NCBI RefSeq assembly: GCF_001294645.1
Contig: NZ_CP011868.1
Location: 5,766,001-5,830,000, forward strand
Direction: 5' to 3'
Source: Pseudonocardia sp. HH130629-09
GTDB lineage: Bacteria; Actinomycetota; Actinomycetes; Mycobacteriales; Pseudonocardiaceae
DNA length: 64,000 nucleotides
The translations under genes and the position numbers were made by a program. Below are positions 46,210 to 56,579 of this stretch, piece by piece; positions within the stretch are counted from its first letter, which is position 1; the number at the start of each line of letters is the position of its first letter. A model generated the notes under the pieces. The model had not been told where the DNA came from. It saw nothing but the letters and a program-made list of their open reading frames with translations, and did not search any database.

Positions 46210-47037
46210 GTGAGCACCTCCGCCGGACGGACGTCGCGGGCGTCGCGGCCCACCCCCCGCGCCGCGGCCGGTCTGGCCGCGCGCGTCGCGGCCGGGGAGA
46301 GCCCGATCGGGCGAGCACGCCGGGTCAACCGCATCCTGCGGGCATTGGCCGAGGCCTATCCGCACGCGCACTGCGAGCTGGACTTCACCACCCCGCTCGA
46401 TCTCGCCGTCGCGACGATCCTGTCCGCGCAGTGCACCGACGAGCGGGTCAACCAGGTCACCCCGGCACTGTTCACCCGGTACCCCGCCGCCGCGGACTAC
46501 GCAGGCGCCGACCGGACCGAGCTCGAGGAGCTGATCCGCTCCACCGGCTTCTACCGGAACAAGGCGACGTCGCTGATCGGGCTGGGGGCCGCCGTCGTCG
46601 AGCGGCACGGCGGGGAGCTGCCGTCGACGCTGGACGAGCTGGTGAAGCTGCCGGGCATCGGGCGCAAGACCGCGAACGTCATCCTCGGCAACGCGTTCGG
46701 CGTCCCCGGGATCACCGTCGACACCCACTTCGGACGCCTGGTGCGCCGCTGGGGCTGGACGACCGAGGAGGACCCGGTCAAGGTCGAGCACGCGATCGGC
46801 GAGCTCGTCCCGCGCCGGGACTGGACGATCGTGTCCCACCACGTGATCTTCCACGGGCGCCGGGTCTGCCACTCCCGCAAACCGGCCTGCGGAGCCTGCA
46901 CGCTCGCGGCGGACTGTCCCGCCTTCGGCCTCGGCCCCACCGATCCGGGCGAGGCCGCGGCGCTGGTCAAGGGGCCGGAACGGGACCATCTGCTCGCACT
47001 CGCGGGGATCGCGGGGCCCTCCGGGGACGGCCGGTGA
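46210..47037 (+). CDS. nth: Endonuclease III
   Basis: This 275-residue DNA glycosylase/AP lyase removes oxidised pyrimidines. The helix-hairpin-helix PGIGRKTANVILG contains the catalytic Lys, TVDTHFGRL the catalytic Asp, and the 4Fe-4S cluster binds at CHSRKPACGACTLAADCP (C-x6/7-C-x2-C-x5-C type). The N-terminal 30 residues are basic and extra to E. coli Nth. GTG 46210 is chosen from the leaderless promoter. The stop overlaps the thioredoxin-like gene. Confidence 0.95.
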   Translation: MSTSAGRTSRASRPTPRAAAGLAARVAAGESPIGRARRVNRILRALAEAYPHAHCELDFTTPLDLAVATILSAQCTDERVNQVTPALFTRYPAAADYAGADRTELEELIRSTGFYRNKATSLIGLGAAVVERHGGELPSTLDELVKLPGIGRKTANVILGNAFGVPGITVDTHFGRLVRRWGWTTEEDPVKVEHAIGELVPRRDWTIVSHHVIFHGRRVCHSRKPACGACTLAADCPAFGLGPTDPGEAAALVKGPERDHLLALAGIAGPSGDGR

Positions 47038-47705
47038 CCAGGACAGGCGCCTCCCGCTCCGAGATCGTGTCGACCGTGGTCGTCGTCGTCCTGGTGGCGA
47101 TCGCGGTCTGGGCACTGTGGCCCTCGGGATCCACCACGGGTGGGGGCGCCGGCAGCGACCCCGCGGCGAGCGCAGCCCCGGCCGACCGGTCCGAGACCGA
47201 CCTCGCCGCCGCGGACCCGCAGGCTCTGGCCGCCGCGCGCTCCTCGGCCCGGCTGGCCCCCTGCCCTGTCCCGTCCGGCGCCGCACCGGCCGGTCCGCTC
47301 GCCGGGATCACCGTGCCGTGCCTGGGCGCCGACGGCCGCACCGACCTGGGCGCCGCCCTGGCCGGGCGTCCGACGCTGGTCAACTTCTGGGCGTCGTGGT
47401 GCGTGCCGTGCCGCGAGGAGCTGCCCGCACTGCAGGCCTACGCGCAGCGGCCCGGCGCACTGCCGGTGCTCACCGTCGACGTGCAGGACGACCCGGTGGC
47501 CGCGCTGACCCTGTCCGCGCAGCTGGGGGTCACCCTGCCGGCCGTGATCGACCCGCAGCGGGCCGTGCGCCGCGCGCTGGACACCCCGCCGCTGCTGCCG
47601 GTCAGCTACGTGACCCGCGCCGACGGCGGCGTCGCGATGGTGGACCCGCCCGTCCCGTTCCGGACCGCCGACGACGTCGCGGCCGCCGTGGAGCGGTTCC
47701 GGTGA
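47034..47705 (+). CDS. Membrane-anchored TlpA/ResA-like thioredoxin
   Basis: The 223-residue protein has an N-terminal membrane anchor (IVSTVVVVVLVAIAVWALW) and an extracytoplasmic thioredoxin fold with the redox motif WCVPC (LVNFWASWCVPCREELP). It probably reduces disulphides outside the membrane. GTG 47034 overlaps the nth stop, and its own stop overlaps the NUDIX gene, as in the M. tuberculosis Rv3674c-Rv3671c operon. Confidence 0.92.
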   Translation: MTRTGASRSEIVSTVVVVVLVAIAVWALWPSGSTTGGGAGSDPAASAAPADRSETDLAAADPQALAAARSSARLAPCPVPSGAAPAGPLAGITVPCLGADGRTDLGAALAGRPTLVNFWASWCVPCREELPALQAYAQRPGALPVLTVDVQDDPVAALTLSAQLGVTLPAVIDPQRAVRRALDTPPLLPVSYVTRADGGVAMVDPPVPFRTADDVAAAVERFR

Positions 47706-48448
47706 CCGCGCACGCGGACATTCCGCAGGTGCCCGAGCCCGACCCCTCGGCGACCCCGGCGTCGCTGCGCCCGCTCGTCGACGGGGCGCTGGGCCTGGAC
47801 CCGGCCTGGTTCGGGTGGCGACGCCTGCCGCCCGACAGCGGCGAACCGCGCCGGGCCTCGGTGCTGATGCTGTTCACCGACGCGGGGTCCGGGGGACCGG
47901 ACGTGCTGCTCACCGAGCGCGCGGCGACGCTGCGCTCGCACGCCGGGCAGGTCGCCTTCCCCGGCGGCAGGCTCGACCCGACCGACACCGGCCCGGTGCA
48001 CGCCGCGCTGCGGGAAGCCTGGGAGGAGACCGGGCTGGACCCGTCGGGGGTCGTGCCGCTGACCGTCCTGCCGGACCTGTTCATCCCGCCCACCGGCTTC
48101 CTGGTGACCCCGGTGCTGGCGCACTGGGCGTCGCCGTCGCCGGTGCGGGTGGTCGACGCCGCCGAGGTCGCCCGGGTCGTCCGGGTCCCGGTGGCGGTCC
48201 TGACCGACCCGGCGAACCGGTTCACCGTGCGCGGCCCCAGGGGGCACACCGGCCCCGCCTTCGACGCCGGGGGCCTGATGGTCTGGGGTTTCACCGCGGG
48301 CCTGCTGTCCGCGCTGCTGCAGCGGTCCGGTTGGGAGCGTCCGTGGGACGCCGGCCGGGTCCTCGATCTCGACGACGCCTGGGCCCGGGCCCGGCGGCAC
48401 GAACCGGAAGGAGTCCGGGTGGACGACCACGGCGTGGTGGACCGGTGA
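47702..48448 (+). CDS. NUDIX hydrolase, CoA pyrophosphatase type
   Basis: The 248-residue protein shows the CoA-type signature LRSHAGQVAFPGG followed by the NUDIX box up to REAWEETGL. The first box Glu (G-x5-E) is Asp here (GRLDPTD). Such enzymes cut CoA or its derivatives to 4'-phosphopantetheine and adenosine 3',5'-bisphosphate. GTG 47702 overlaps the thioredoxin stop; the stop overlaps marP. Confidence 0.9.
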   Translation: MTAHADIPQVPEPDPSATPASLRPLVDGALGLDPAWFGWRRLPPDSGEPRRASVLMLFTDAGSGGPDVLLTERAATLRSHAGQVAFPGGRLDPTDTGPVHAALREAWEETGLDPSGVVPLTVLPDLFIPPTGFLVTPVLAHWASPSPVRVVDAAEVARVVRVPVAVLTDPANRFTVRGPRGHTGPAFDAGGLMVWGFTAGLLSALLQRSGWERPWDAGRVLDLDDAWARARRHEPEGVRVDDHGVVDR

Positions 48449-49650
48449 GCATCAGCTGGGTCGACGTCGTCGTCGTGATCCTCGCTCTGCTGGCCGCGGC
48501 GTCCGGCTGGCGGCACGGGGTCGCGGTGGCACTGCTGTCGTTCGCCGGTGTGCTGACCGGCGCGGTGCTGGGGCTGCGGCTCGCCCCGTTGCTGGCCGGG
48601 CAGGTGGAGTCCCAGCCGGGGAAGGTGCTGCTCGGGATCGGTGTGGTGGTGCTGCTCGTCGCGCTCGGTGAGGCGACGGGCGTCTATCTCGGACGGTTCA
48701 TCCGCGACCGGATCCGCGGCGAGGGCACCCTGAAGGTCGACTCCACCCTGGGCGCCGGCGTGCAGGCGGTCGCGGTGGTGGTGGCGGCCTGGCTGATCGC
48801 GCTGCCGCTGTCCTCGACGAGCTTCTCCACCCTGACCAGCGGCCTGCGCGACTCGCGGGTGCTCGCCGGGGTGGACGACGTGATGCCGGACGCGGCACGC
48901 AAGCTCCCCGCCGAGCTGCGCCAGCTCCTCGACGACTCCGGCTTCCCCGACGTCGTCAGCCCGTTCTCGCGGACACCGGTCGCCGCGGTCGGCCCGCCGG
49001 ACTCCGCGCTCGCGCAGTCCCCGGTGGTCACCGAGGTCCGCGACCGGGTGCTGAAGGTGCGCGGGCGCGCCCCGTCCTGCCGTCGCGCGCTGGAGGGGAC
49101 CGGGTTCGTCGTCGCCCCGCAGCGGGTGATGACCAACGCGCACGTCGTCGCCGGGACCTCCAGCACCACCGTCGAGGTGACGACGTCCAGCGGACGGACC
49201 CGCCAGCTCGACGCCCAGGTCGTCTACTACGACCCCGAGGTCGACGTGGCCGTGCTCGACGTGCCCGACCTCGACGAGCAGCCGCTGCAGTTCAGCCCGG
49301 ACCCGGCCGCCGTCGGCGACGACGTGATCATCCTGGGCTACCCGCTGGACGGCCCGTACACGGTCACCCCTGGCAAGATCCGCGAGCGGATCCGGCTGCG
49401 CGGACCGGACATCTACGAGCAGGGCAGCGTGCTGCGCGACGTCTACACCGTCCGCGCGGTGGTGCGCTCCGGGAACTCCGGCGGCCCGATGATCACGCCC
49501 GACGGACGGGTGGTCGGCGTCGTGTTCGGCGCCGCGCTGGACGACACCGAGACCGGCTTCGTACTGACCGCCGAGCAGGTCGGGCAGGCGTTGAACGTGG
49601 CGGCGAGCGGCGCCTCGTCCCCCGCCGACACCGGGAACTGCGCCTCCTGA
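48445..49650 (+). CDS. marP: MarP-family membrane serine protease
   Basis: The 401-residue protein has four N-terminal membrane helices (a CvpA-like domain, about 5-115), a linker, and a trypsin-like domain (about 195-390). The catalytic triad is visible: His in MTNAHVVA, Asp in DVAVLDV and Ser in SGNSGGPM. In M. tuberculosis, MarP (Rv3671c) keeps the cytoplasm neutral under acid stress. Two cysteines flank the protease domain (APSCRRAL and the C-terminal NCAS). It closes the nth operon. Confidence 0.95.
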   Translation: MSISWVDVVVVILALLAAASGWRHGVAVALLSFAGVLTGAVLGLRLAPLLAGQVESQPGKVLLGIGVVVLLVALGEATGVYLGRFIRDRIRGEGTLKVDSTLGAGVQAVAVVVAAWLIALPLSSTSFSTLTSGLRDSRVLAGVDDVMPDAARKLPAELRQLLDDSGFPDVVSPFSRTPVAAVGPPDSALAQSPVVTEVRDRVLKVRGRAPSCRRALEGTGFVVAPQRVMTNAHVVAGTSSTTVEVTTSSGRTRQLDAQVVYYDPEVDVAVLDVPDLDEQPLQFSPDPAAVGDDVIILGYPLDGPYTVTPGKIRERIRLRGPDIYEQGSVLRDVYTVRAVVRSGNSGGPMITPDGRVVGVVFGAALDDTETGFVLTAEQVGQALNVAASGASSPADTGNCAS

Positions 49651-49660
49651 CCCCACCGTA

Positions 49661-49699
49661 GATCGTGCCACGATCCGGGAATGAATGGCCGGATCGTGG
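49661..49699. promoter_or_regulatory. GATCGTG/CACGATC operator cluster before an MFS gene
   Basis: gatcgtg (49661), cacgatc (49669) and gatcgtg (49692) lie within 39 bases. The first two form one palindrome; ccacgatccgg and ccggatcgtgg form a second, 11 bp each. They lie just upstream of the -10 box TAGCGT (49710-49715), where a repressor would block transcription. The cluster could also act as a terminator of marP. Confidence 0.55.
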
Positions 49700-49709
49700 G
49701 ACGAATGCT

Positions 49710-49715
49710 TAGCGT
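49710..49715 (+). promoter_or_regulatory. -10 box (TAGCGT) for a leaderless MFS gene
   Basis: TAGCGT ends 6 bases before the ATG at 49722. Confidence 0.55.
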
Positions 49716-49721
49716 GGGTAC

Positions 49722-50927
49722 ATGACCTCCGCCGATGTGACCCGCACCCGGCGTCGCTGGCTGGTGCTCACGGTGGGGGTGTTCGCGCAGACGGCGGCCT
49801 GCTCGTTCGTCTACGGGCTGCCCTTCGTGGTGCCGCTGCTGCGCGACTCGGCCGGACTGACGCTGGCGCAGGCCGGCGCCTACGTCGGGGCCCCGACGGT
49901 GGGCCTGCTGTGCACCCTCGTCCTGTGGGGGGCGGCCGCGGACCGGTCCGGCGAACGCGGCGTGATGACGATCGGGCTCGTGCTGTGCGCGCTGGCCGTC
50001 GGGATGGCCGCACTGCTCCCGCTCGGGCCGGGTCCGGCGCTGCTGGTGCTGCTCGGGCTCGGCGGCGCGGGGGCAGCGTCGGTGTTCGCCGCCAGCGGCC
50101 GGATGGTGATGGGGTGGTTCGCCGTCCACGAGCGCGGGACCGCGATGGGCATCCGGCAGACCTCGCAGCCGCTGGGGGTCGCGGTGGCCGGCCTGACGCT
50201 GCCGACGCTCGGCGCGGCCGTCGGGCCGTTCCGGGCGCTGGCGCTGCCCGCGGTGCTGTGCCTGGTCGCGGCGGTGCTGGTGCTGACGCTGGCCCCGGAT
50301 CCGCCCCGACCGCAGCGGCCTGCCGGTGCGGAGCCGGAGCGTTCCCCGTACCGGACGTCCGTGCTGTGGCGGGTGCACGGCGCCAGCGCACTGCTGGTCG
50401 TCTCGCAGTTCGCGGTGTCGGCGTTCGGCACCGAGTACCTGGTCCGGGAGCAGGGCTGGAACGTCGCCGCGGCGGGCGCCTTCGTCGCGTGCGGCCAGGT
50501 CGCCGGGGCCGCCGGGCGGATCGCGACCGGGGCCTGGTCGGACCGAGTCAGGTCGCGGCTGCGCCCGATGCGCCAGGTCGCGGTGGCCGCGACCCTGGTG
50601 CTGCTGCTGTTCGCCCTCGGCGACGCCGTCGCCGGGTGGCTGGCGGTGACGATGCTGGCCGTCGGAGCGGTCGTCACCGTCGCCCCGAACGGCCTGGCGT
50701 TCACCAGCACCGCCGAGATCGCCGGCCCGGCCTGGTCCGGGCGTGCGCTGGGCGTGCAGAACACGGGGCAGAACGCCGTCGCCTCGGTCGTCCCCGCCGC
50801 CCTGGGACTGCTGGTCGGCACGACCGGCTACGCGGCGGCCTTCGCGATCGCCGCGGTCGCGCCGCTGGCCGCGGTGCTGGTCACCCCGGTCCGCGAGGAG
50901 CGACGGCGTCAGGGCGACGACGTGTAG
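49722..50927 (+). CDS. Major facilitator superfamily transporter
   Basis: A 401-residue, 12-helix transporter with the MFS loop pattern LWGAAADRSGERGVM after helix 2 and a matching loop in the second half (GAWSDRVRSRLRPM). MGIRQTSQPLGVAVAG in the first half resembles cyanate/nitrate-type MFS members, but the substrate is not clear. Its last 19 bases overlap the converging metallo-hydrolase gene. Confidence 0.88.
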   Translation: MTSADVTRTRRRWLVLTVGVFAQTAACSFVYGLPFVVPLLRDSAGLTLAQAGAYVGAPTVGLLCTLVLWGAAADRSGERGVMTIGLVLCALAVGMAALLPLGPGPALLVLLGLGGAGAASVFAASGRMVMGWFAVHERGTAMGIRQTSQPLGVAVAGLTLPTLGAAVGPFRALALPAVLCLVAAVLVLTLAPDPPRPQRPAGAEPERSPYRTSVLWRVHGASALLVVSQFAVSAFGTEYLVREQGWNVAAAGAFVACGQVAGAAGRIATGAWSDRVRSRLRPMRQVAVAATLVLLLFALGDAVAGWLAVTMLAVGAVVTVAPNGLAFTSTAEIAGPAWSGRALGVQNTGQNAVASVVPAALGLLVGTTGYAAAFAIAAVAPLAAVLVTPVREERRRQGDDV

Positions 50928-51733
50928 GCGAAACCGTCCCCGGCCCGCCGGACACGGCCGGGGGTGAAGTGCGACGGCAGCAGCAGCCCGCCGGAGCGGG
51001 CGAGGCGCTCGCACAGGTCGCGTCGGGTACGGGCGGCACGGGCCGGATCGGCGTCGCCCGCCTGCGCGAGGTCGAGGTCGTCGAACTGCAGCGGGTGGTG
51101 CAGGACGTCGCCCCCGATCACCACCTCCGGCCCATCGGGCGGCCCGATCTCGACGACGAGGTGGCCGGGGGTGTGCCCGGGCGCGACACGCAGCCGCACC
51201 TCGTGACCGAGATCGACATCGACGCCGTCGCCGACCGGGTCGACCAGACCCGCGTCCAGGACCGGCGCGACGCTGTCCTCCCAGGTCCGGGCCAGTCCCT
51301 CGGCGACGCCGGAGCCGGGGGCCGAGCGGTGCACCGCACCCAGCCACGCCAGCTCGGTCCGGGACACCAGGTGCCGCGCCCCGGGGAAGGCGGGGCGGGC
51401 GTCGGCGGTGGTCAGCCCGCCGCAGTGGTCCGGGTGCAGGTGGGAGCAGACGACGACATCGATCTCCTCGGGCGCGACCCGTGCGGCGAGCCGGGCCGCG
51501 TACCCGGCGTCGAGCAGATGGTGGGCGGGCAGGCCGGGGCGGTGCCGGCCGTCGCCGTTGCCGGCATCGACGAGGACGGTCAGGTCCGGGGTGCGGACGA
51601 GGTGGGTGGCGATCACCAGGGAGATCGGCCCGTCCGAGGGGTGGGCCGGGAACATCTCGCGGACGCCGAAGGGCCAGTCGTCGAGCTCGGTGATCCGCTC
51701 GACCGTCACGGGTCCGCGCAGCTGGATGGTCAC
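50909..51733 (-). CDS. Metallo-beta-lactamase-fold hydrolase
   Basis: The 274-residue protein has the metal-binding motif CSHLHPDHCGG, a further His in VAPGHTPGHLVVE, Asp in IGGDVLHH and a final His in PSHFTPG. These are the ligands of a two-zinc MBL-fold enzyme such as a lactonase or esterase. GTG 51733 gives a sensible N-terminus (TIQLRGPVTVERITE); the longer frame runs into the opposite gene's promoter. The substrate is unknown. Confidence 0.88.
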   Translation of the reverse strand: MTIQLRGPVTVERITELDDWPFGVREMFPAHPSDGPISLVIATHLVRTPDLTVLVDAGNGDGRHRPGLPAHHLLDAGYAARLAARVAPEEIDVVVCSHLHPDHCGGLTTADARPAFPGARHLVSRTELAWLGAVHRSAPGSGVAEGLARTWEDSVAPVLDAGLVDPVGDGVDVDLGHEVRLRVAPGHTPGHLVVEIGPPDGPEVVIGGDVLHHPLQFDDLDLAQAGDADPARAARTRRDLCERLARSGGLLLPSHFTPGRVRRAGDGFAYTSSP

Positions 51734-51834
51734 GCCGTGATCGTCGGTGCCTCCGGCGCGATGCGGGAGTCCCCGGCCCGGGGTATCCCGCGCAGGGAGT
51801 GGCTCGGGTCGCTCCGGTGCGGACAATGGGGGTC

Positions 51835-52666
51835 GTGACGGCTCTCGGTGAGTTCCTGGCGGCGCGACGGGCACGGCTCGATCCCGACGCGTTCGGGCTG
51901 CCGACGACCGGCGCGCGGCGGGTCCCCGGGCTCCGCCGGGAGGAGCTGGCCGGTCTCGCCGGGGTCAGCCCGTCGTACTACACACGGCTCGAACAGGGAC
52001 ACTCCCGCGGTGCCTCCCCCGCGGTGCTCGACGCCATCGCCCGGGTGCTGGCCCTGGACAAGGGCGAGCGGGCCCACCTGCACCGGATCGCCGCGACGGC
52101 GGCCCGCCCCGTCCCGCTGCGCAGCGCACCGCCCGAGTGCATCGACGCCCGTACCGCCGACCTGCTGGCCGCCATGCCGGACGTGCCCGCGTTCGTCCTC
52201 GGCCGGTCCGGGGACGTGCTGGCCTGGAACCCGCTCGGGCACGCGCTACTCGCGGCGCACCTGGATCCACTCTCCCCGGCCTGCCCGCGGCACCGCCCGA
52301 ACCTGGTCGCGATGGCGGTGCTGGACCCGCACGTGCGGGCCCTCTACGCCGATCCGGTCGCCCGCACCCGCGCCCTGGTGGCCGCCCTGCGCCTGGCGGC
52401 CGGGCGCCGTCCCGACGACGCGCGGCTGTCCGCGCTGGTCGGGGACCTGTCCGTGCGCAGCGACGAGTTCGCCCGGCTGTGGGCCGACCACCGGGCGCAC
52501 CCCTGCGCACAGGAACGGCACACGCTGCGACACCCGCTGGTCGGCGAGCTGACACTCGACCACCAGGTGCTCGACGTCGGCCGGACGCCCGACCGGACGG
52601 TGCTGGTGCTGACCGCACCGCCCGGCAGCCCGGACAGCGACGCGCTCGGGCTGCTGGGGCGGCAGG

Positions 52667-52677
<11 letters not shown>
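51835..52677 (+). CDS. Helix-turn-helix regulator with MmyB-like ligand domain
   Basis: The 280-residue regulator has an N-terminal XRE-type HTH (VPGLRREELAGLAGVSPSYYTRLEQG) and a C-terminal MmyB-like domain (AFVLGRSGDVLAWNPLGHALLA), a fold that binds small molecules. Many such genes control an adjacent gene; here the divergent MBL-fold hydrolase is the likely target. GTG 51835 follows GACAAT by 7 bases; ATG 51826 is an alternative. The 3' end overlaps purA by 11 bases. Confidence 0.88.
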
Positions 52678-53941
<1,264 letters not shown>

Positions 53942-54028
53942 GTAAGAGACTCCAGTTCACACACGCTCGTCACGGTCGCGGACCCGGGCGTGATTTCCGG
54001 TTTCCGCGGCGAGGAGGGTACTCGATCA

Positions 54029-54727
54029 GTGGTTCCGACCGATCCCGAAGCGGTGCTCCTCGACTGCCTGCCGCAGCGGCGTCACCGTCTTCCCTTCCAC
54101 GGTATCCGGCTCGGCGCGCGGCGGGAACGCCCACCGTCGTCGCTGGTGTCCGATCCCGCGGTGCGTTCGGTCACCGTGGGTCCGCGCCCCGGGAAGGCGG
54201 AGGTCGACGCCCTCCTCCCGGCGCGGCGGCTCATCGTGCACGGTGACGACGCCGACCTCGCCGCAGTCCTGGTCCGGTTGCTGCGTCGCGACGCACTCGA
54301 CACCGAGGTCGCCTACCTGCCGGTGTCGCGCCGGTCCCGCGCCGCCGCGAACTGGGGTCTCCCGACCCGGTTCGACGACGCCGTCGCCCTCGCCCGGTCC
54401 GGCACCGCGCGCGAGATGCCGCTGGTGCGCGACGACAACGGCGGTGTTCTCGCCGGCCGCGGGGAGATCCCCGACCTCTACGGCGAGGCCTACTGCGATG
54501 CGACGCGGGTGCTGCACGGCCGCGTGAAGACGCTCGTCGTCGACGCAGGGCCGGAGGGAGTCCAGGTGCGTGCGGGGCGTGGGGTGACCGGAGCGACCGG
54601 GCGGGCGATCCAGATCGGGACGACGGGTGCGACGCCCGTCCGGGACGGCGTCCCGCACCCGCGGGAGATCAAGCGCTGGGCCTGGTACAAGCACACCGAG
54701 CCGTGGCGACCGGTGCTGCCGGGCTGA
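54029..54727 (+). CDS. Hypothetical protein (Rv0358-like by position)
   Basis: A protein of about 232 residues, divergent from purA. The region PARRLIVHGDDADLAAVLVRLLRRDALDTEVAYLPV resembles the start of a diacylglycerol/sphingosine kinase-like nucleotide fold. WGLPTRFDDAVALARSGTA continues that resemblance, but no kinase motif is complete. GTG 54029 follows gaggaggg. The stop abuts the next gene's stop on the other strand as TGATCA. The function is unknown. Confidence 0.75.
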   Translation: MVPTDPEAVLLDCLPQRRHRLPFHGIRLGARRERPPSSLVSDPAVRSVTVGPRPGKAEVDALLPARRLIVHGDDADLAAVLVRLLRRDALDTEVAYLPVSRRSRAAANWGLPTRFDDAVALARSGTAREMPLVRDDNGGVLAGRGEIPDLYGEAYCDATRVLHGRVKTLVVDAGPEGVQVRAGRGVTGATGRAIQIGTTGATPVRDGVPHPREIKRWAWYKHTEPWRPVLPG

Positions 54728-56506
54728 TCAGCGGCCGGGGTCCTCGGGGGCGAGGACGGCGTCGGTCGCGGTGACACCGACGTCGAACACCTCGTCGGTG
54801 GGGACGACGTAGCGGTTGCGGTGGTCCTGCCCGTCCGCACGACCTCCCGGGACGCCACCGGCCATCGGGCCGTAGCCGGCGCCACCCCGTGCCTCCGCCG
54901 CCCGGCTGCCGGTCCACGAGTCGGTCGCACCGCCGCTCCGCGGGCCGGTGGTACGGGGCTCGGTGCCCCACGCCGTCCCGGACCCCACACGGCTCCCCGG
55001 CGAGTGCGGCTCGGCCGACGCCCCCGGCAGCCGCGCGGTGCCGCGGGAGTCGCCGAACGGGGAGCCGTAGCCGCCCCGGCCCGCTCCGGTGCCGCCACCG
55101 TAGGAGCCGGTCCCGCCGGGTCGGGGCTCCGTGACGGGCCGGACGAGCTGCTGCCGCCGGACCTGGTCACCGAACCGGCGTGCGAGGTCCTCGCGGGTAC
55201 GGGCGGCATCCGGCACCGGGGTCCGGGGCGGGATCCGCGTGCGGTCCGGAGCGGGCGGGGTGCGGAGACCCGGGGCTGGGACACCCCCTCCGCCGGCGCT
55301 CGACGCCGGTCCGTTCGGCAGCGGGACGACGGGCGAGTACCCGGCACCGGGTCCGGCACCGCCACCCGACACGCCCACGGAGCCTCCGCCTGCGCCGCCG
55401 ACCGGCGGGGCAGGGGACGCCGCCCCACCCGGGGGAGGCCCGATGCCGGCCGGTCCCGGCGCCGGACCGGAGCCGCCGCCCGGAGGGGCGGGGACGTTCG
55501 CGCCGACGGAGACGCCGGGCTGCGGCCCCGACGCTCCGCCGCCCCCGGACGTCGCGCCCGGCGTCGACCCGGCCGGGGGCGCGGCGGCGGCCTCGGTGGT
55601 GAAGCGGTCGTCGATGGCCGAGGTCTCGGACTCGTACTGCTGGAGCGCGCGGTTCGCGATCTCGTCGTTGATCTGGTTGTGCTCGGCGATGGTGACGTGG
55701 TCGGTGCCCCGGCCCTGGAGGGACTGCCAGGCCTCGCTGATGTTGTCGCCCGCGCGCTGGATCCAGGAGAACTCGGCCGGGTCCATGAACCGGACCTGAC
55801 CGCGCATGCGCTCGAACGCGCTGCCGTGGTCGAGCATGCGGTCGGCGCCGTTCTGGGCGACGGTCGCGGTGCCGTCGACGCCGGTCGCGGTGCGATCCAG
55901 GGATTCCTGGGCCGCCTGGGCGGCCGGGCCCTGCCACGAGATGCCGAGGTCGGCCATTCCGCGGTCGAGGGTCTGCTTGGTCGCCGCCATGTCGTCGACG
56001 AGGGAACGCAGGCTGTCCGCTGTCTGCCGGGTCGCCTCGGCGCCCGGTTTGCCGAGGATCCATGCCGACTTCGTGGCGATGTCGAAAGCTTCGTAGTTGT
56101 AGCAGCGGGGAAGGGGCACGGTCGGATCCCTAACGCTCGAGCAACGGGCCGTTGGACGGCGAGCGGTGGAGTTCAGGGTCGCCGTGTTCTCGTCCTCGAT
56201 CAGGCCGTACTCCTGGGCGGCCCTTTTCAACCGGTCGCGCGCATCCACGACCTCGCGGAGATAGTTCTCGTGAGTCCCGACGATCGTGTCGACCTTGGGT
56301 TGGAACACGGTTACTGCGTCACGTGATACCGGATCGTCGCCACAAGGAGGAAGACTCCTCAATCTGGAAGCGATCCACCGACTCTCCTGCATCGTCCGGA
56401 CCTGCTCGTCGATCCTCTGGTAGACGCTGGCCACGTTGTCGATGTCGATCTGCAGCATGAGCGAGTCGCTGGCGTTCCCCTGGGGGACGTGAGCGGATGT
56501 CTGCAT
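54728..56506 (-). CDS. Fused WXG-like and PPE-like ESX substrate
   Basis: The 592-residue frame joins two parts that are separate genes at 22639-22977 and 21249-22616. Residues 10-115 match the small WXG-like protein (CGDDPVS turn). From about residue 130 a PPE-like helical domain follows (MADLGISWQGPAAQAAQESL), then a Pro/Gly-rich region. It ends in DHRNRYVVPTDEVFDV and ATDAVLAPED. A GTG at 56119 with AGGGA upstream could start the second part alone, so two products are possible. No EspG gene follows. ATG 56506 is the start of the long form. Confidence 0.78.
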   Translation of the reverse strand: MQTSAHVPQGNASDSLMLQIDIDNVASVYQRIDEQVRTMQESRWIASRLRSLPPCGDDPVSRDAVTVFQPKVDTIVGTHENYLREVVDARDRLKRAAQEYGLIEDENTATLNSTARRPTARCSSVRDPTVPLPRCYNYEAFDIATKSAWILGKPGAEATRQTADSLRSLVDDMAATKQTLDRGMADLGISWQGPAAQAAQESLDRTATGVDGTATVAQNGADRMLDHGSAFERMRGQVRFMDPAEFSWIQRAGDNISEAWQSLQGRGTDHVTIAEHNQINDEIANRALQQYESETSAIDDRFTTEAAAAPPAGSTPGATSGGGGASGPQPGVSVGANVPAPPGGGSGPAPGPAGIGPPPGGAASPAPPVGGAGGGSVGVSGGGAGPGAGYSPVVPLPNGPASSAGGGGVPAPGLRTPPAPDRTRIPPRTPVPDAARTREDLARRFGDQVRRQQLVRPVTEPRPGGTGSYGGGTGAGRGGYGSPFGDSRGTARLPGASAEPHSPGSRVGSGTAWGTEPRTTGPRSGGATDSWTGSRAAEARGGAGYGPMAGGVPGGRADGQDHRNRYVVPTDEVFDVGVTATDAVLAPEDPGR

Positions 56507-56579
56507 AGCCGCAGACGGTAGATCAGTTCTCCATGGGTCGTTAGTGGATCGGCCGCAAAGGTTCGCAGATGCGAACTCG

